Assembly (NCBI GenBank): GCA_000231825.2
Contig: JH720319.1
Coordinates: 372,001 to 436,000, forward strand
Length of the DNA: 64,000 nt
Reading direction: 5' to 3'
DNA from: Tetrahymena elliotti 4EA
Taxonomy: Eukaryota > Ciliophora > Oligohymenophorea > Hymenostomatida > Tetrahymenidae
The notes under the pieces were generated by a model that was given only the letters and a program-made list of their open reading frames with translations, was not told the origin of the DNA and did not search any database. Both the position numbers and the translations under genes were made by a program. Positions 12,196 to 24,808 of the stretch are shown here, piece by piece; within the stretch, counting starts at the first letter, position 1; each line of letters opens with the position of its first letter.

Positions 12196-13604
12196 GCAAG
12201 CATGAATGGCTTATTATTTGTATTATGTCTAAAGAAAATGGGGAGTATTTATTTGTACTATAAATATCAAATCATATTGTAAATTATTATGCATAAATAT
12301 CTGAATAATGATACTGAAAGGTGATAGCTTATCTTAAAATTGAAATATTGAAAGATACTTTTTAATTAAATTAAGATTTATTCGTACTAACAATTTATTA
12401 TACTGATATTACGTAAATAAACATATTTTTCTTTTAGGTATATCTATGTATTGATAAATTAATTTGAAAGAAAACTTCTCAACCTATTTCATAATCTTTT
12501 CACGCAGTAGACGAATGTACAAACAAATTTTTAATTTTACTAAATTTGTAGAGCTAAAATAATCTTCCTAATGCATACACTCAAAATTTATAAAAGATTT
12601 TAAAAGACTAGTTTTACCAATTCATTTATTTGTTTAACATAAAATAAAATAGTTTCAAAGAAATTAAAACTCATTTTGAAATATAAATAATATTGATGTT
12701 AAAATGGTGGTAATAATAGTAGTATTTGTTTTTTTTCACAAAGTAGGAATTTAACTAGAATCAAAAAAGATTTTTTTTTTTTTCACAATTTTCACTAGAA
12801 AATAATCGTAATTTTCTTGTTCGATGAAACAAAGGAAAAAATAATGCAAAAAAAAAATAGATTAGGTGATATATTAAAGCTTTACATTAGCATTTTCAGC
12901 CTACATATCAGTGTGTTTTTTTTAGTTTTTCCATATTGCATATTTAAATAAATGAAAATAGAAACAAAAAATAATTTTTCAAAAAAATCTATTTTAAAAG
13001 GGAGGGAGGGATAGAGATATATATTGATTGGATAATTAAATTATAAACAAGCAAGAAATTTACATGACACAAAAATATATAAAACTTGACATTTGATAAT
13101 AATAGATAAGGCTTTAATCTCTTATTTCTACTGTATTAATATTTTGTATACTACTTTCTTTTGATCTAATTAAACTATTAATTTCAGATTTAAATATCTT
13201 TTGATTAATTTAAGTCTTTTTTATATTTAATTTTAAGCTAAAATTAAGTAGTGTTGGCACCTATAAAGCTTTGCTAAATGTATGCTTATTCATTTGCTTT
13301 TTATTAATTGCCTTCAGTCTAACCTATTAAACTATGAAAGAGTTCATAATCTATTCAATTATATGTTGGAAGAGATAAATTGTTAAGTTAGTTGTCAATT
13401 TTCAATGTTTTTGTATTTAATTAATGATGACAAACTTATTTAGTATTATATATATGTCTACTAGAAAATTGAAATATTCAAAGAGAGGTCGTGATAAATA
13501 TATTTATACAGTTGTATTATAAGCCCAAGAAAGAAATCAGAAAGTTAGTATCAGGCTTTCCTTCCTTTTTCTCTCTTAGTTTGTTTTATTGGAAGCCATC
13601 CTTC
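12196..13604. other. AT-rich intergenic DNA
   Basis: Spacer with poly-T runs (12770-12785) and a purine-rich GGGAGGGAGGG patch near 13000. An open plus-strand frame at about 13249-13560 is discussed under rejected items. Confidence 0.5.
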
Positions 13605-14183
13605 TCACAAGGCTGGGGTGCTGTTACCTTATCTGAATTCTCTATCATAAAATTCAATGGATTCTCTAATAATTTATTGGGCTTTTTCCTTTCCTTAGAA
13701 TTCTTGAACCTTGACATCCTTCTTTTCAAGTTTTTTGTAGTCTTCGAAGAATCTTTGGATCTATTAGAGTAAATGTTCAGGTAAATCAGTTAAGTCGTTG
13801 AAGTGGTTAACTGAGACATCATGAGCAGCAACGGCAATAATCTTATCATCGATTTCACCACCGTCGATCATATGCATAACACCGATAACCTTGGCATCAA
13901 TAAGACATAAGGGTTCAACGTCAACACTACAGAGAACCAAGATATCTAAAGGATCCTTGTCATCACAATAGGTTTAGGGGATGAATCCATAGTTAGCAGG
14001 ATAATGGACAGCAGAGAAAAGAACTCTGTCGAGCTTGAGCATACCTGAATCCTTATCTAATTCGTATTTAGCTTTGGAACCCTTAGGAATTTCAATAACG
14101 GCAGTGACTACTTCAGGAACCTTATCACCAACAGCAACACAGTGCCAGGGGTTCTTAGCGTATTTAATTCTGGTGCTTGACAT
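13605..14183 (-). CDS. Soluble inorganic pyrophosphatase (family I)
   Basis: An intronless 192-aa frame from ATG 14183 to TGA 13605-13607. It hydrolyses diphosphate to two phosphates, pulling biosynthetic reactions forward in the cytosol. The family signature D-x-D-P-x-D-I is visible as D75-K-D77-P-L-D80, followed by ILVL. Other conserved blocks are [17 protein letters not shown] (residues 31-47), [13 protein letters not shown] (60-72) and the [13 protein letters not shown] block (106-118), which supply metal and phosphate ligands. The length matches the short bacterial/plant-type family I enzymes rather than the longer fungal/animal cytosolic form. Codon use is noticeably biased to C/G-ending codons, consistent with high expression. 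Confidence 0.95.
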
Positions 14184-15444
14184 TTTTGATATATTTTGAA
14201 GTGTTTGTTTTTTTTATTTAGTGTATAAATGTAATTTAATTTTTTTAATGTATTACAATAATTGTAAAGTTTTTTTTGTTTGTTTTTGTACTGATATTTT
14301 TTATCTGTTTAATTTAATTTAAATTAAGAGAATTCATCTTATTCTAGATATTAATGCGAACTATTATAGGAATAGTCAAAAAATGATACATAATACTCAA
14401 ATGATGTAATAAATAGTAGAATACGAATTTGTTTGATTTAATCAACTCAAAAGCTTTTGATAGTTCATAATATTCTTTAATAGCAACCACCTTTCTCATT
14501 TTTTCAAAATGATTATCTCATAGCTAATGCTATCCAAAAACATTAGTTTTCTATTACATTTACTGAAATCCATTTTATTTCATAAATTAAGATTGGCTTA
14601 AGATATACTTCTTCTCCCTTGTTGAATTTTAAATTATTTTACTTCAATATATATTTTTTTTATAGATTGTCCAAGATAATTCCTATTAAATTTCTAATAG
14701 CCTTTAAAATTTTAGTAATTATTAGAATAATTACTTAGTCAGATTTTTAAATAATAATTTATGATTCATTCGTCATAGAGGAAAGTTATTAAATTTTTAG
14801 TATTCATTATTCATTATAATAATATAATTTAAATTGTATTTTTTATTAAGTTAAAATATTATTATTTAATTTTGAATATCCTGTTACATTTCAGAAGTAT
14901 TTGTATATTTTTACTTTTGTGTTTGCAATAATATCAATATCCTTCAAAAAAATATTATTCAAACAAATTTTTTTGTCTCTTTATATTTATCTATCTATTC
15001 TAAAAATAATTATGATGCAGAAATAACTGAAAATTTGAAGACAGGTGATTAAATTTACTATTTCAGAGCTCAAAAAAATCTATTTAAATATTTTGAAGAA
15101 AAATATATTAAAATTGAAAGCTAAGTGATTAAAAACAAACTCCTCTCATTTAGAATATTTAAAAAGTTTCTAATATAATTATTATTATTAATATTCAGCT
15201 TAACTTAATTTATTGACCAATAACTGCATAAAAAAGAAAAAAAAATAGAAAGGACTTAAAAAAAGAAACATCTTAGCTCGAAATAATGAAATGAATTTAA
15301 AATGACAGATTTCTTAATAAAAGAAAAAGAAAATTAGAAATGATTATTTTGATTGTAGCACTATTATTTAATCATATTGAATATCCAAATATATGACAAT
15401 AATATGAAATAAAAACAATAAAACAATAAAAATTTTTTATAATA
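14184..15444. other. AT-rich intergenic DNA
   Basis: Upstream region of the pyrophosphatase gene; about 1.2 kb of low-complexity AT-rich sequence with no gene that I can support. Confidence 0.5.
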
Positions 15445-16685
15445 TCAATCTGAAAAGAATTATTTATTTTAAGAATTAAAAGCCATGAGATCTAGATAGT
15501 TGTTAAGTCTTTTAGTGATCTTATAAACGTCTGATTCTTCTCTTGTTTAGGGATTTGGTGAGTGAAGTTTTAGAAAGTGTTCATCTAGTTCCTCTTCATT
15601 GTAGCCTTTATATAAAGTTGAGTTGAGTAAATCATTAAATAAACAAAAAGATGATATTTGGCGGTTGAACAAATTTCTTCATTTTTTAAGTGTTGCGTTA
15701 ATTCCTAGTCAACGGGGCTAGACTGGTTGAGGTTCCCATGATAAAGTACGTTTTGTCTAGTTAATGTATGGGTTGTTCCTCAAATCTAACAATGTTTTGA
15801 GTATCTTATCTTCTATACGCTCTTGCTCTTACGATTTGTTTTAGTTCGTAGTTACTTTTACTCAAGATTTTTTCTTGTAGATTGGCAAATTCAGCTGAGT
15901 TCATACATGAGTTTGATTTGGATTTGTCTTGACTATTATCAAATTTAACTAGTACATTATTTTTGAGGGTTTTGAATTGTTGGAAATCAAATATTTAGTT
16001 GACTAATTTAATAGCTCTTCAATTAGTGTGTCTTTTTGTGTTTAGCTAAGAAGTTGTTTCTTTTAATTTTTCTCGTTTCTTAATTTATTTATTTAAATTT
16101 TTTATTGTTTTTGAATGAGATAGTTATTTGTTATGATAATGCATTCGTTTATTATTTCATCAATTGTATAATTTCTGGGGCAAGCATGAGTTTTTGTTCA
16201 CATACTTTGACTAGAAAGGAGCTGTCTGTTCTCATTTTATTGTTGAGATCTTTGATACTGCTTTCTTTGTTGTTCTTTTTGAAGCTTATTTGAGCTGTTT
16301 CGAAATGTTGCTTATTACATTCATTAGGTTTTAGACATTTTCCTTATTTACAAAATTAACAGATTAAGTTTTTGTTCGTTCTGTTATAGATATGGAGATT
16401 TTTATCTTCTTCCTCTAGGAATGTGTATTTCTCTGTTTGATTTTGCTTTGATCCATTTCTGATTCTGGATCCCAATGTTTTTCTAGATTGTGAGCTATTA
16501 GATCTAGATCTAGATTTTGAATTGGATTAAGATCTTGAGTTAGATTTTGATTGCAAAGTAGATCCTACCAACGATAGGGAGATCCTTCTGAAGAAGGGTC
16601 TTTGTTGCTGCTATTGGTTGTTATTGGATTATTTATGGAAGTTCAACTTTTATAAATTATTCTTTTCGGTCTTTATTTACTCCAT
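15445..16685 (-). pseudogene. Decayed CCCH zinc-finger / SR-rich protein gene
   Basis: The frame starts at ATG 16685 (MEQIKTEKNNLQKLNFH), then a polyQ patch and a Ser/Arg stretch (SKSNSRSQSNSKSRSRSNSS). A CCCH finger follows: C-QFCKQGK-C-LKPNE-C-NKQ-H, that is C-x7-C-x5-C-x3-H, encoded near 16325-16380. This frame stops at TGA 15987-15989, but protein-like sequence continues in a second frame (LVKFDNSQDKSKSNSCMNSA) and then in a third (RIEDKILKTLLDLRNNPYIN, TKRTLSWEPQPVQPR, then NEEELDEHFLKLHSPNP) to TGA 15445-15447. The third frame is itself broken by TGA at 15709-15711 and 15679-15681. No canonical introns explain the shifts. CCCH proteins usually bind RNA. Two frameshifts plus two in-frame TGAs argue for a recent pseudogene; sequencing error is the alternative. 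Confidence 0.65.
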
Positions 16686-19554
16686 TTATTACAGTTCTTC
16701 TTGATTTGTTATCAGTTTTATTTTTTTCTTTCTCTTAATTTTAGAGTTCGTGATTTTTTTTTTGATAAAATAATAATTCTTTTTTTAACAAACATTTTAT
16801 TTGCATTTTTTTATAAATTAATATATTATTTAGTTTCTTTCTTAAGTTGATCTTTAGAAACACTTATCTCATTTTCTAAGATTTCTTCAAATTTTTCAAT
16901 TAAATATGAAATTGAAATTCAATTTATTTTATTATTTTTTTTCATTTTTTTACTTATTTTTTTCTTCATTTTAAAATTGGCTATCATTTATGTATATTCT
17001 AAATATAAATTACAATTCTAGCTGAGCAAAATTTTATAAAATTTAAACTTTTAATCTTGACTTTATTTATCTTTATACTATTAATGCCAAAAATACTCCT
17101 ATTTGTGTGAGCTTTCAGACTTAACTCTTTAAAATAAATTCTAAAAACATATTTTTCAATTGATTGATATTTTTGATTTCAGCTATTAAAAATAAAAAAT
17201 TTATTTTTTGTATTAAATATTTCTAATTTTTTATTCAAGATTTTTTGATTAAAAATCACTTACTGATCTTATTTCTTAGTCTTCTTTAATTTTTAAATTA
17301 AACACGTCCATTTTTATTCTAATAGTTTCTCTTTATTTTTACTTACCTTTCAAATTTTTTATTTGTTTAAGTTATTCTTTTAAATTAGCTGTAAAAATAA
17401 TGAGTGTATAATATTAGCTTTCGTTTTAGATTAAATATCTATAAAATCAAAATTATTTATTTATTAGCCTTAAGAAACACAGATTAATTTTATTTATAAA
17501 AAAACTCTCATATTATAATTTAATATTAATAACCTAATAAAATTCTCTAGAGAAAGAAAGAACACATAAAAAATATTTTTATCCCTTTGCTTCTTTATCA
17601 ATCTGTAAATAATATAATATTAATGTAATTTACTTAACTCTTATTTTAAAATTTTTAATTTTATTTATATTTTCAAAAAAGGTAGTATTTTATTAAATAG
17701 AGAACCTAAAGTTTCTTAAAATAAAAAGATTTAAAATGTGATAGTTAAGTGATGCAAAAAATTAATTTTTTATAATTTATTAATCTTAAATTAAATCAAA
17801 TATGATGTAACAATCATATTCATTTTATTTAGTTAGTAGTTTTAATGAGTTATTTTATAAATAAATTATCATGAACTTAATTAAAAAAAAATCTTCTTTG
17901 AAATGCTACTATGAAAATAGATGTTTTGTTCTGTTACATTGTAACTGCTTAACAAACATCTAAAATCCTATAAATTAAATTGAAAGAGAGCTCAAAAGAT
18001 GAGTCAAGAAGAAAAGTATTTCTTCAACAAGTTTTTCATATTTATGATCCAATCAACGATTTTATAAAATAATTATAATAATTAATACCTAAAAACATTT
18101 TAAATCTAATAAGAATATTTCTTTCTTAATAAAATTTACCTTAAATGTTTGTCTATTATCATCATGGCCTCCTCTAAAATTAATATTTTAATTAAAAAAA
18201 AAATTCTATGAGATCTAATAAGAGCTTTATAATTTCTACTTTTTTTGAATACAGTCTAACTTTAATTAAAGTAGATTATATTTTATTAAATATTTTAATA
18301 GAGTGTTAAAAATGCCAATTTTGAAAGAAAAATATTGTAAAAATAACATACATAATTTAAATTTAATATTAAGTTAATTAAAGATTTTTCAGATTTTAAG
18401 ACTACTACATATTCTTTCTTTTAAAAAATTATATTAAATCTCTATCTATTTTCATTTGGTTCTCCTCTAACATTAGTATGTGAATAAATAAAAAACTTTT
18501 TTTAGATTTCATAATAACTTGGAGTTTCTATTTTTTTCAATTGTAGCCAAACTGAATAAAAAGAATAGAGTAATTATAGATTGTAAAATTTTTTAATAGG
18601 AAATTTGAAAAATAAAAATCTACAAAGAAAAAGCTTCAAAATAGCATTCATATTTTCTAATTGTAAAATTTTAGATGCAATATAAAATACACTTTTCTTT
18701 TATTTTCGATCAATATAGAATAAATGAGAAGTTATTAATTTAAATTTTATTTACTTCTAAAAAATTTTTTTAATTTTAAAAATATGAGAAATAATTCAAT
18801 CCTATAATCCTATGATAATTAATATGTTACAAAAATGGATTATGAATAAGAATTAGTTTTATATTTAGGATAAATATAATTAAAACTATTTGAAGCATAC
18901 AAATACTAAAGTAAACTAAAATTAACTCGATAAATATTAGTGTAAATGTATTTCTTGATCATGCATTATTCTAAAAAGTTTTTATTTACTTTATCTTTAT
19001 GAAATGTAAATTAAAATGAAATAAATTTATTTTATTTCTCAGTTCTTACACCAAAAAACTTCTATTTTTCAGGGAAACTGAATTTCCAAAAAAAATAAGA
19101 AAACTTAAATATATATGAAAGAGCAAACTCTTTGGAAATTCAATATTCAGAGGTTTAAAAATATATTTGCTTCCACTTGAGATAATTTTAGTTGATTAAA
19201 TTAAATATTTTGTTTTAAAGAGTAAATTAAGGAAAAAAGATATCTATTATATATATCAGTTCGTATTTGAAAGTAGTTTATTATGAATTGATTATTTGTT
19301 GTTGTTATTTTTTTCTATTAAAAGCAAATTAAAATTGTTTGGGTGAAATGATGATGTTGACGCTTCCTTACATTAACAAATTTTCAAAGAAATGTTTTTT
19401 TTGTTCTACAATGCACTTTAGAATAAAAAATAATTAAATTGTAAATTAAAGAATTGAAAATTTTAAAAACTTTATTTTAGGTTACAAAATTAGATAATTT
19501 ATGTATTTGTAAAGATAAATATTGAGAGAGTCTTTATATTTATGACCTTATTTA
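16686..19554. other. Long AT-rich gene-free stretch
   Basis: Almost 3 kb of low-G+C sequence upstream of the decayed CCCH gene. I found no coding frame or RNA gene. Confidence 0.5.
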
Positions 19555-20001
19555 ATGGTGATTATAAAGCACAGATAATTAAATTATAAAAGAAATGAAC
19601 GTGTGAAAGTAATAAACAAAGATTATAAATAGAATGAAATTATTAAATTTGGTTAAGCTTCTTATTTTTAGCATCAAATTAATCTTTTATAAATTTAGTT
19701 TGAAAGATAGATTAATTTTTAGTATTAATAATAGTTATATTTCAAGTATTTTAAAGTTTTAAATTATATTTCACTTATCTACATACCTAAGGAAGAAGAA
19801 CCTGATCTGAACAAAAAAATAGCTTGGCTTGAAACTAAAAAGATAAATTAATTTATTAGTTGGTTAGCTTTTTAGAAAGCTAGTATGCCTGAATAAATAG
19901 ATAGGTACTCAATAAAAAGGATAAACTAAAGAAATACCGATCAAATTAATTGGATGGTTTAGTCTATGTACTTTGTTTTTGGTTTTGGTTTGATTTATTG
20001 A
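19555..20001 (+). CDS. Tentative 148-aa ORF
   Basis: ATG 19555 to TGA 19999-20001 without introns. Most of it is Gln/Asn/Ile/Tyr-rich, as random AT-rich DNA would give, but the last half is more protein-like (IPKEEEPDLNKKIAWLETKK, then NQFISWLAFQKASMPEQIDR) and includes Trp, Pro and Glu codons unlike the flanks. No motif is recognised. A TGA-free run of this length is expected fairly often by chance in such DNA, so this is a weak call. Confidence 0.25.
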
Positions 20002-20621
20002 TTTATTTTTTAGAGATAATCTATGACAATAAATAGAGAGAGAAATATAAAATAAAGAAATTTGAAATATGATTATAGTTTAATAAGATCATAGTTTGAG
20101 GTTATTCCGATTAACATATATATTTAAATCTAAGTTTGAAAAGTCTTTTTTTGTTAGATAATGATTTGGCTGTCAAAAATTTCCTCCCATAAAATTATAA
20201 TAAGGTAAGGCTATTCTTAATGAGTGAGCGAGTCAATTTCTTAAATTAGTTTACCAAATGAATATTAAAAATGAATGATTTAATTAACTAGTTTATTTAT
20301 TATTCATTCTTTCAATGATAGATTGGAATATGTGTTTAATTTTGCGAAGTCTATCTATCTATACTATTTTTAATGATTCTTTTAATTACGAGTTTTTTGT
20401 TTGTTTGTTTGCTTGCTTGATTGCTTATTTATTTAATTTAAGTGGTTTTGATAAGGCAGTAAAAGAAAATAAATTACAGAAGGTTAGAGAGTAGGGAGTA
20501 AAAATCAATTTTATCGCTAATACATTTATCAGTTTAAAAGCTCAAACAAGGTAAAAGTAAAACAAAATCCTAAACAATTCTAAAGACAACATAAAATTTT
20601 CGTTCATTAAGTAAGAGAAAA
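20002..20621. other. Intergenic spacer with TTGT/TTGC tetranucleotide run
   Basis: AT-rich leader of the next gene, with a GTTT/GCTT tetranucleotide tract at about 20398-20425. No gene seen. Confidence 0.5.
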
Positions 20622-21986
20622 ATGTTTAAAAAACTTTTAAATTTAATTTGCATCCTCTTAACCATGATCAGTACTAAGCTTGTCTACTGTTACACTTGCT
20701 TAATTGGCTTTACTATCATGTTAGTCAACATTATCTTCCCCTCTTTGACTAAAAAATATAATTCAAAATCTGCTTCTCTTGATTAAGATGAATTAGAAAT
20801 TTTAAAGTAATAAATTTCATCCTCTTTTACTAAGGTATAATCATGCGATACCTTCCCAGTCTCTATGGATTAATCATTCAACTCTCATGTTGCTCTCGAT
20901 GTGATTGAATCCTAAAACTAGAGATATTAAGATTACATTAAATTCAAATAATAGATGAAGAAGAAACAAAGCAAAAATGGTTAATTAAATTAATTAATAT
21001 TGTCCACCTCTTCCAATAAGTCCGATAGTTAATATTTAAATATCAATGCTTCATACAGAAGCGAAACTCCTGTAAGTGAACCTATCAATGTACAAATATC
21101 AAGTTCAGAAGAAGGCATCAATGAAGCTGAAAATTAATTTTATGCTATTCCTTCTTAAGAATAAAATATCGAAAACGGATTCTCAAACAATTGTTGCTTG
21201 AATAATAGCAACCACAGCTAGTGTCTTGCAGTGAGTGACCAAGGTGAATTACCTTGTTAAGTTTAAATCGACTGCATAAGTTAGGATTTAGAATGTGACT
21301 CTAATTCTACCAAAAAATAAACCCATTAGAGAAATCCTATTAAAAATTACACTTCATACTACTTAAATAACTTAAATAGAAAATATAACAGTAAATTTAG
21401 CGCAAAAGCTGAAATAGATAACAGCTATGTTGATGAAAAAACTTCCCAAGATGACTAAGATAATGAAGATGAGTAGGAAATAGAGGGAGAAGAAGAAGAT
21501 ATCTCTACTGAAGACTCCTCAGCTAATAACTCTGAAGATGAAGATTCTTCTAATTAATAAAATTATGAAGATGATTCAAGAAAAGAAAAGGATTAAGAAA
21601 GAGTGCAATTTAAGCAAGCATAATACAATCATAGAGTCTAAAGCCATGTTAGATAAAACATTATACCTTTAGATAATATGATGCATAACTAAAAAGCTTC
21701 TCCTTTCTTACCCACCGTTAACAAAATGAGATCAACTGACTAAAATATTGAATAAGTAAACCAAAAAGTCATCTAAACTTAACTCCATAACTACTTCAAT
21801 ATGGAATTCCTTCAAATCAAGAAAGTCAAGATTGACTCTAACTTCAATTTCCATGAATAACTTGAAACTATTTGCTCAAGAAAAAGATGTCCTTGCTTAA
21901 AATTTAAGCGAAGATTTTAGAGAGTACGCTCAGTCTTAGCTAATAAAACTAAGCTTCCAACTATCCTTGAAAACTTTGCTTATTGA
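20622..21986 (+). CDS. Acidic protein with N-terminal membrane anchor, family unknown
   Basis: A 454-codon frame from ATG 20622 to TGA 21984-21986. The N terminus is strongly hydrophobic over two segments (MFKKLLNLICILLTMIS, then LVYCYTCLIGFTIMLVNIIF), so it is either a signal peptide followed by a span, or a two-span hairpin anchor; the rest is hydrophilic. Residues about 270-313 form an Asp/Glu/Ser block, and the C terminus is basic with a Cys pair (SRKRCPCLKFKRRFQRVRSV). No enzymatic motif is visible. A second coding-like block starts 59 nt beyond the stop (22045-22446). If GTACGC at 21924 is used as donor and GATAG at 22044 as acceptor, the two join in phase to give about 567 aa, replacing the last 20 residues. 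Confidence 0.75.
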
Positions 21987-22044
21987 AAAGTCAATTAAAT
22001 CAATTATTCTTTTTCATAATATTCTTATTTATTTTTAGTGATAG

Positions 22045-22446
22045 AAATACTCTAACAGATACATTCAAAATTTAAATTAATACTAACTACATTTTATTTT
22101 CAATCCTCATGAGATCTTCTCTAAAATACCAGTAAACACCTCCCTTTACTAAATACTTATAGACAACTTAAGCAAAATATATTCCTTGAAAATAGTAGAA
22201 TTAAGATAAAACATCAGTTAGAGTATCTCATTAAATAATAGTAGAGAATATTATGATTTATACAGTGAAAAAAAATAAATAGATAAAATAAAAAATTAAT
22301 AGATGGAATTCACTGTGTAAACTAACAAGAATAATGAGCGGTAATGCATAATCAACAATACTAGTAATAATAATAATAATAATCATGATAATAATTAATT
22401 GACTTTCAAAAGCAATAAAATAGATAGTATTTATATGACTTTATGA
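22045..22446 (+). other. Coding-like block past the stop of the 20622 gene
   Basis: A TGA-free frame of 133 codons ending at TGA 22444-22446. It reads as protein (KYSNRYIQNLNQYQLHFIFN, then PHEIFSKIPVNTSLYQILID, NLSKIYSLKIVELRQNIS) with an Asn-rich stretch encoded by AAT repeats near the end. It has no early ATG. It begins after a possible acceptor (TTTTAGTGATAG), so it may be a last exon of the 20622 gene, a read-through extension, or the remains of a longer reading frame cut by the TGA at 21984. Confidence 0.45.
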
Positions 22447-24808
22447 CTTTACTTACTGTATGGTTGTTTCTAAATCAAGGTGAGAAATTAGAGAGTATAC
22501 ATGACTGAGTATATTACATGACTAAATTAAGTGATAAACCCATCCTTGCTTTTGTATTTTTGACTCATTAGTAAAAATTGTAGGTATAGTAAAATTAATT
22601 CAGTAAACAAGATTTATTAAACAAAATTTAATTCTTAGTTATCATTTGGAATTAAGCCAATAATTTATTCAGATAAGAAAATTCTTTTTTGAAAAATACG
22701 TTCTAGCAGGAATGTTTTATATTAAATTCCAAATTATTCCTTTTGCTTAATTGAAGAATTAATTATCTAAATAAAAAGATATTAATTAAATGACTTTAAT
22801 TAATCAGTGATTACTTTAAATTAGTCAACATTTTAAAAAATAGTGCTTGATTATACCAAAGCTGACTACATAAAATGTTGAGAACTGCATAAATAATTCT
22901 ACTCTCAAGCAAATAAAAGAAAGAAACAATTCAATATTACCAAAGACAAAGGAATCATTTTACACATATTATTCTTTTATAAAGTTAATGATAATAATCA
23001 TAATCTTCTTGAATTGTTTTTCTTATTAATTTTACAAATGCTATTCTTCATAAAATAAAAATTTCATAAATAGATATGAAAACTAATTTATCAAAATAAC
23101 TATCCTTAAGCTATCTTAACAACAAATAGTAATATTAAAATCAGAATAATTAATAAATACATGAAAATTGCCCTATTCAATTAATTTATTTTAAAGAGAA
23201 CTTAAGTGATGTGCAAAAAGTATTAAATTAGTTAGTAAATAATAAGAAATTCTATATAAGAAACTTACCTAAAAATACGAATTAAAAAACTAATTTTTAT
23301 TTTATACTCAATTAGCAAAGAATAATTTATTACAAATAAAGCTAATAAATTTTAGTCAAAAATAGCAAAAATTTTATTTTCTTAATTCAATAAAAATAAA
23401 GGCTACTTAAAAGCTTGAAGAGAAATCACTGAAATTAATTTTCAATTTGCCTTTATTTAAATGTAATAAAAGCCATCTTTAAACTGAAACCAAATAATTC
23501 CTGTTGATCATTTCATTGATCGAAATCTCATAATTTAAAAGTCCTATTCAACTTTACCTATTTTCAAGAACTGCATTCATTCATTAATTACAGAGATTCA
23601 GAACTAGAGAGGCTACTTGTTAGAAATAAGCAAGCAATGCGGTTTCTGTATGAATTGTTAGAAGAAATTTATTAATTATTATTTTATTTCAAATAAAACT
23701 GTCTAAAAATTATTATTACTTTTATATGTGCATTTATCGTATCCATCTCAATTATTAAATTTATTTAATTCATTTATACAGCTCAATCTCCTTTTATTGT
23801 ACTTTTCTTAAATTTTTTTTGTTTATGTTACTATCCTTTAATATAAAAGATGTTATTTAATTATAATCTTTACATGTTATGTTAATAAGTACAAATGTAA
23901 ATTTAACCCTTTAAACCTATTTTTAATCACTTGTTTTTCAAAGAAATTAATAATTTTTAATGATAAATTTATTCATTCTTATCTTCATTTGTAAATAATT
24001 AATTTATCGATATTAACATAATGAATAGTTTTTTAAATAAAAATTTAGAATCTTAACATAATTAATCACAAACCCCCAATAAAATTTAGAATCTCAATAT
24101 TGCTAAACATCAAGATCTTCCAATAAAATGTGTAATAAATATTAATTTCCATTCCATTAAACTTAAAAAGTATTATATTCTTTTAATTTCAGGTGATGGT
24201 CTGTCTGTCTAGTATTTCATTTATAAAAGATTAATTTAATCTGATAAGGAAAATAAAAAAATAAATAAACCCTCTTCTTTATTAAAAAGCAGATAATGGT
24301 AAAGATTAGGTACTAATAAGTTGTATTTTTGTGATAAAAATGATGAAAAATATTTTTTATACGTATTAATATTTTTAATAATTAAATATTTTTTTTTATT
24401 TGGATATTAAAATATTAATAATTCTAGTAGATATTGATATTAAATCATCTATCTTTTGAATAGTTAGAGGATCAGTTAATTTGCCTGAAATAGTGGAATA
24501 TATAATGAAATAAAATTAAAAAAATATTTTTACAATTAAAAGTTAATTTAAGGTTTGAATAGTTTTTTTACAATATGAAGGTAGCATATTAGATTTTAGT
24601 AAGCTTGTGGATATTAGTATATTAATATTAATTAATAATTTTTTAATAGGATTAGGGTGTATGTATTGAAATTATTTTGTTTGTTTGTTCATATTTTCAT
24701 AATATAATGTTTTTATCATAATATATTAAAAAAGTAAATTAGATCAGTGGATCAATCATTCATCTTTTATTATTATTTTTAATAGAGGATTTCTTAACTT
24801 ATTGATTC
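22447..24808. other. AT-rich intergenic DNA
   Basis: About 2.4 kb without a supported gene; short poly-A/T runs only. Confidence 0.5.

Noticed and set aside
13249..13563. Open plus-strand frame of about 105 codons running into the 3' end of the pyrophosphatase gene
   Set aside because: Its only G+C-rich part is the antisense of the pyrophosphatase coding sequence; the rest has the composition of spacer DNA.
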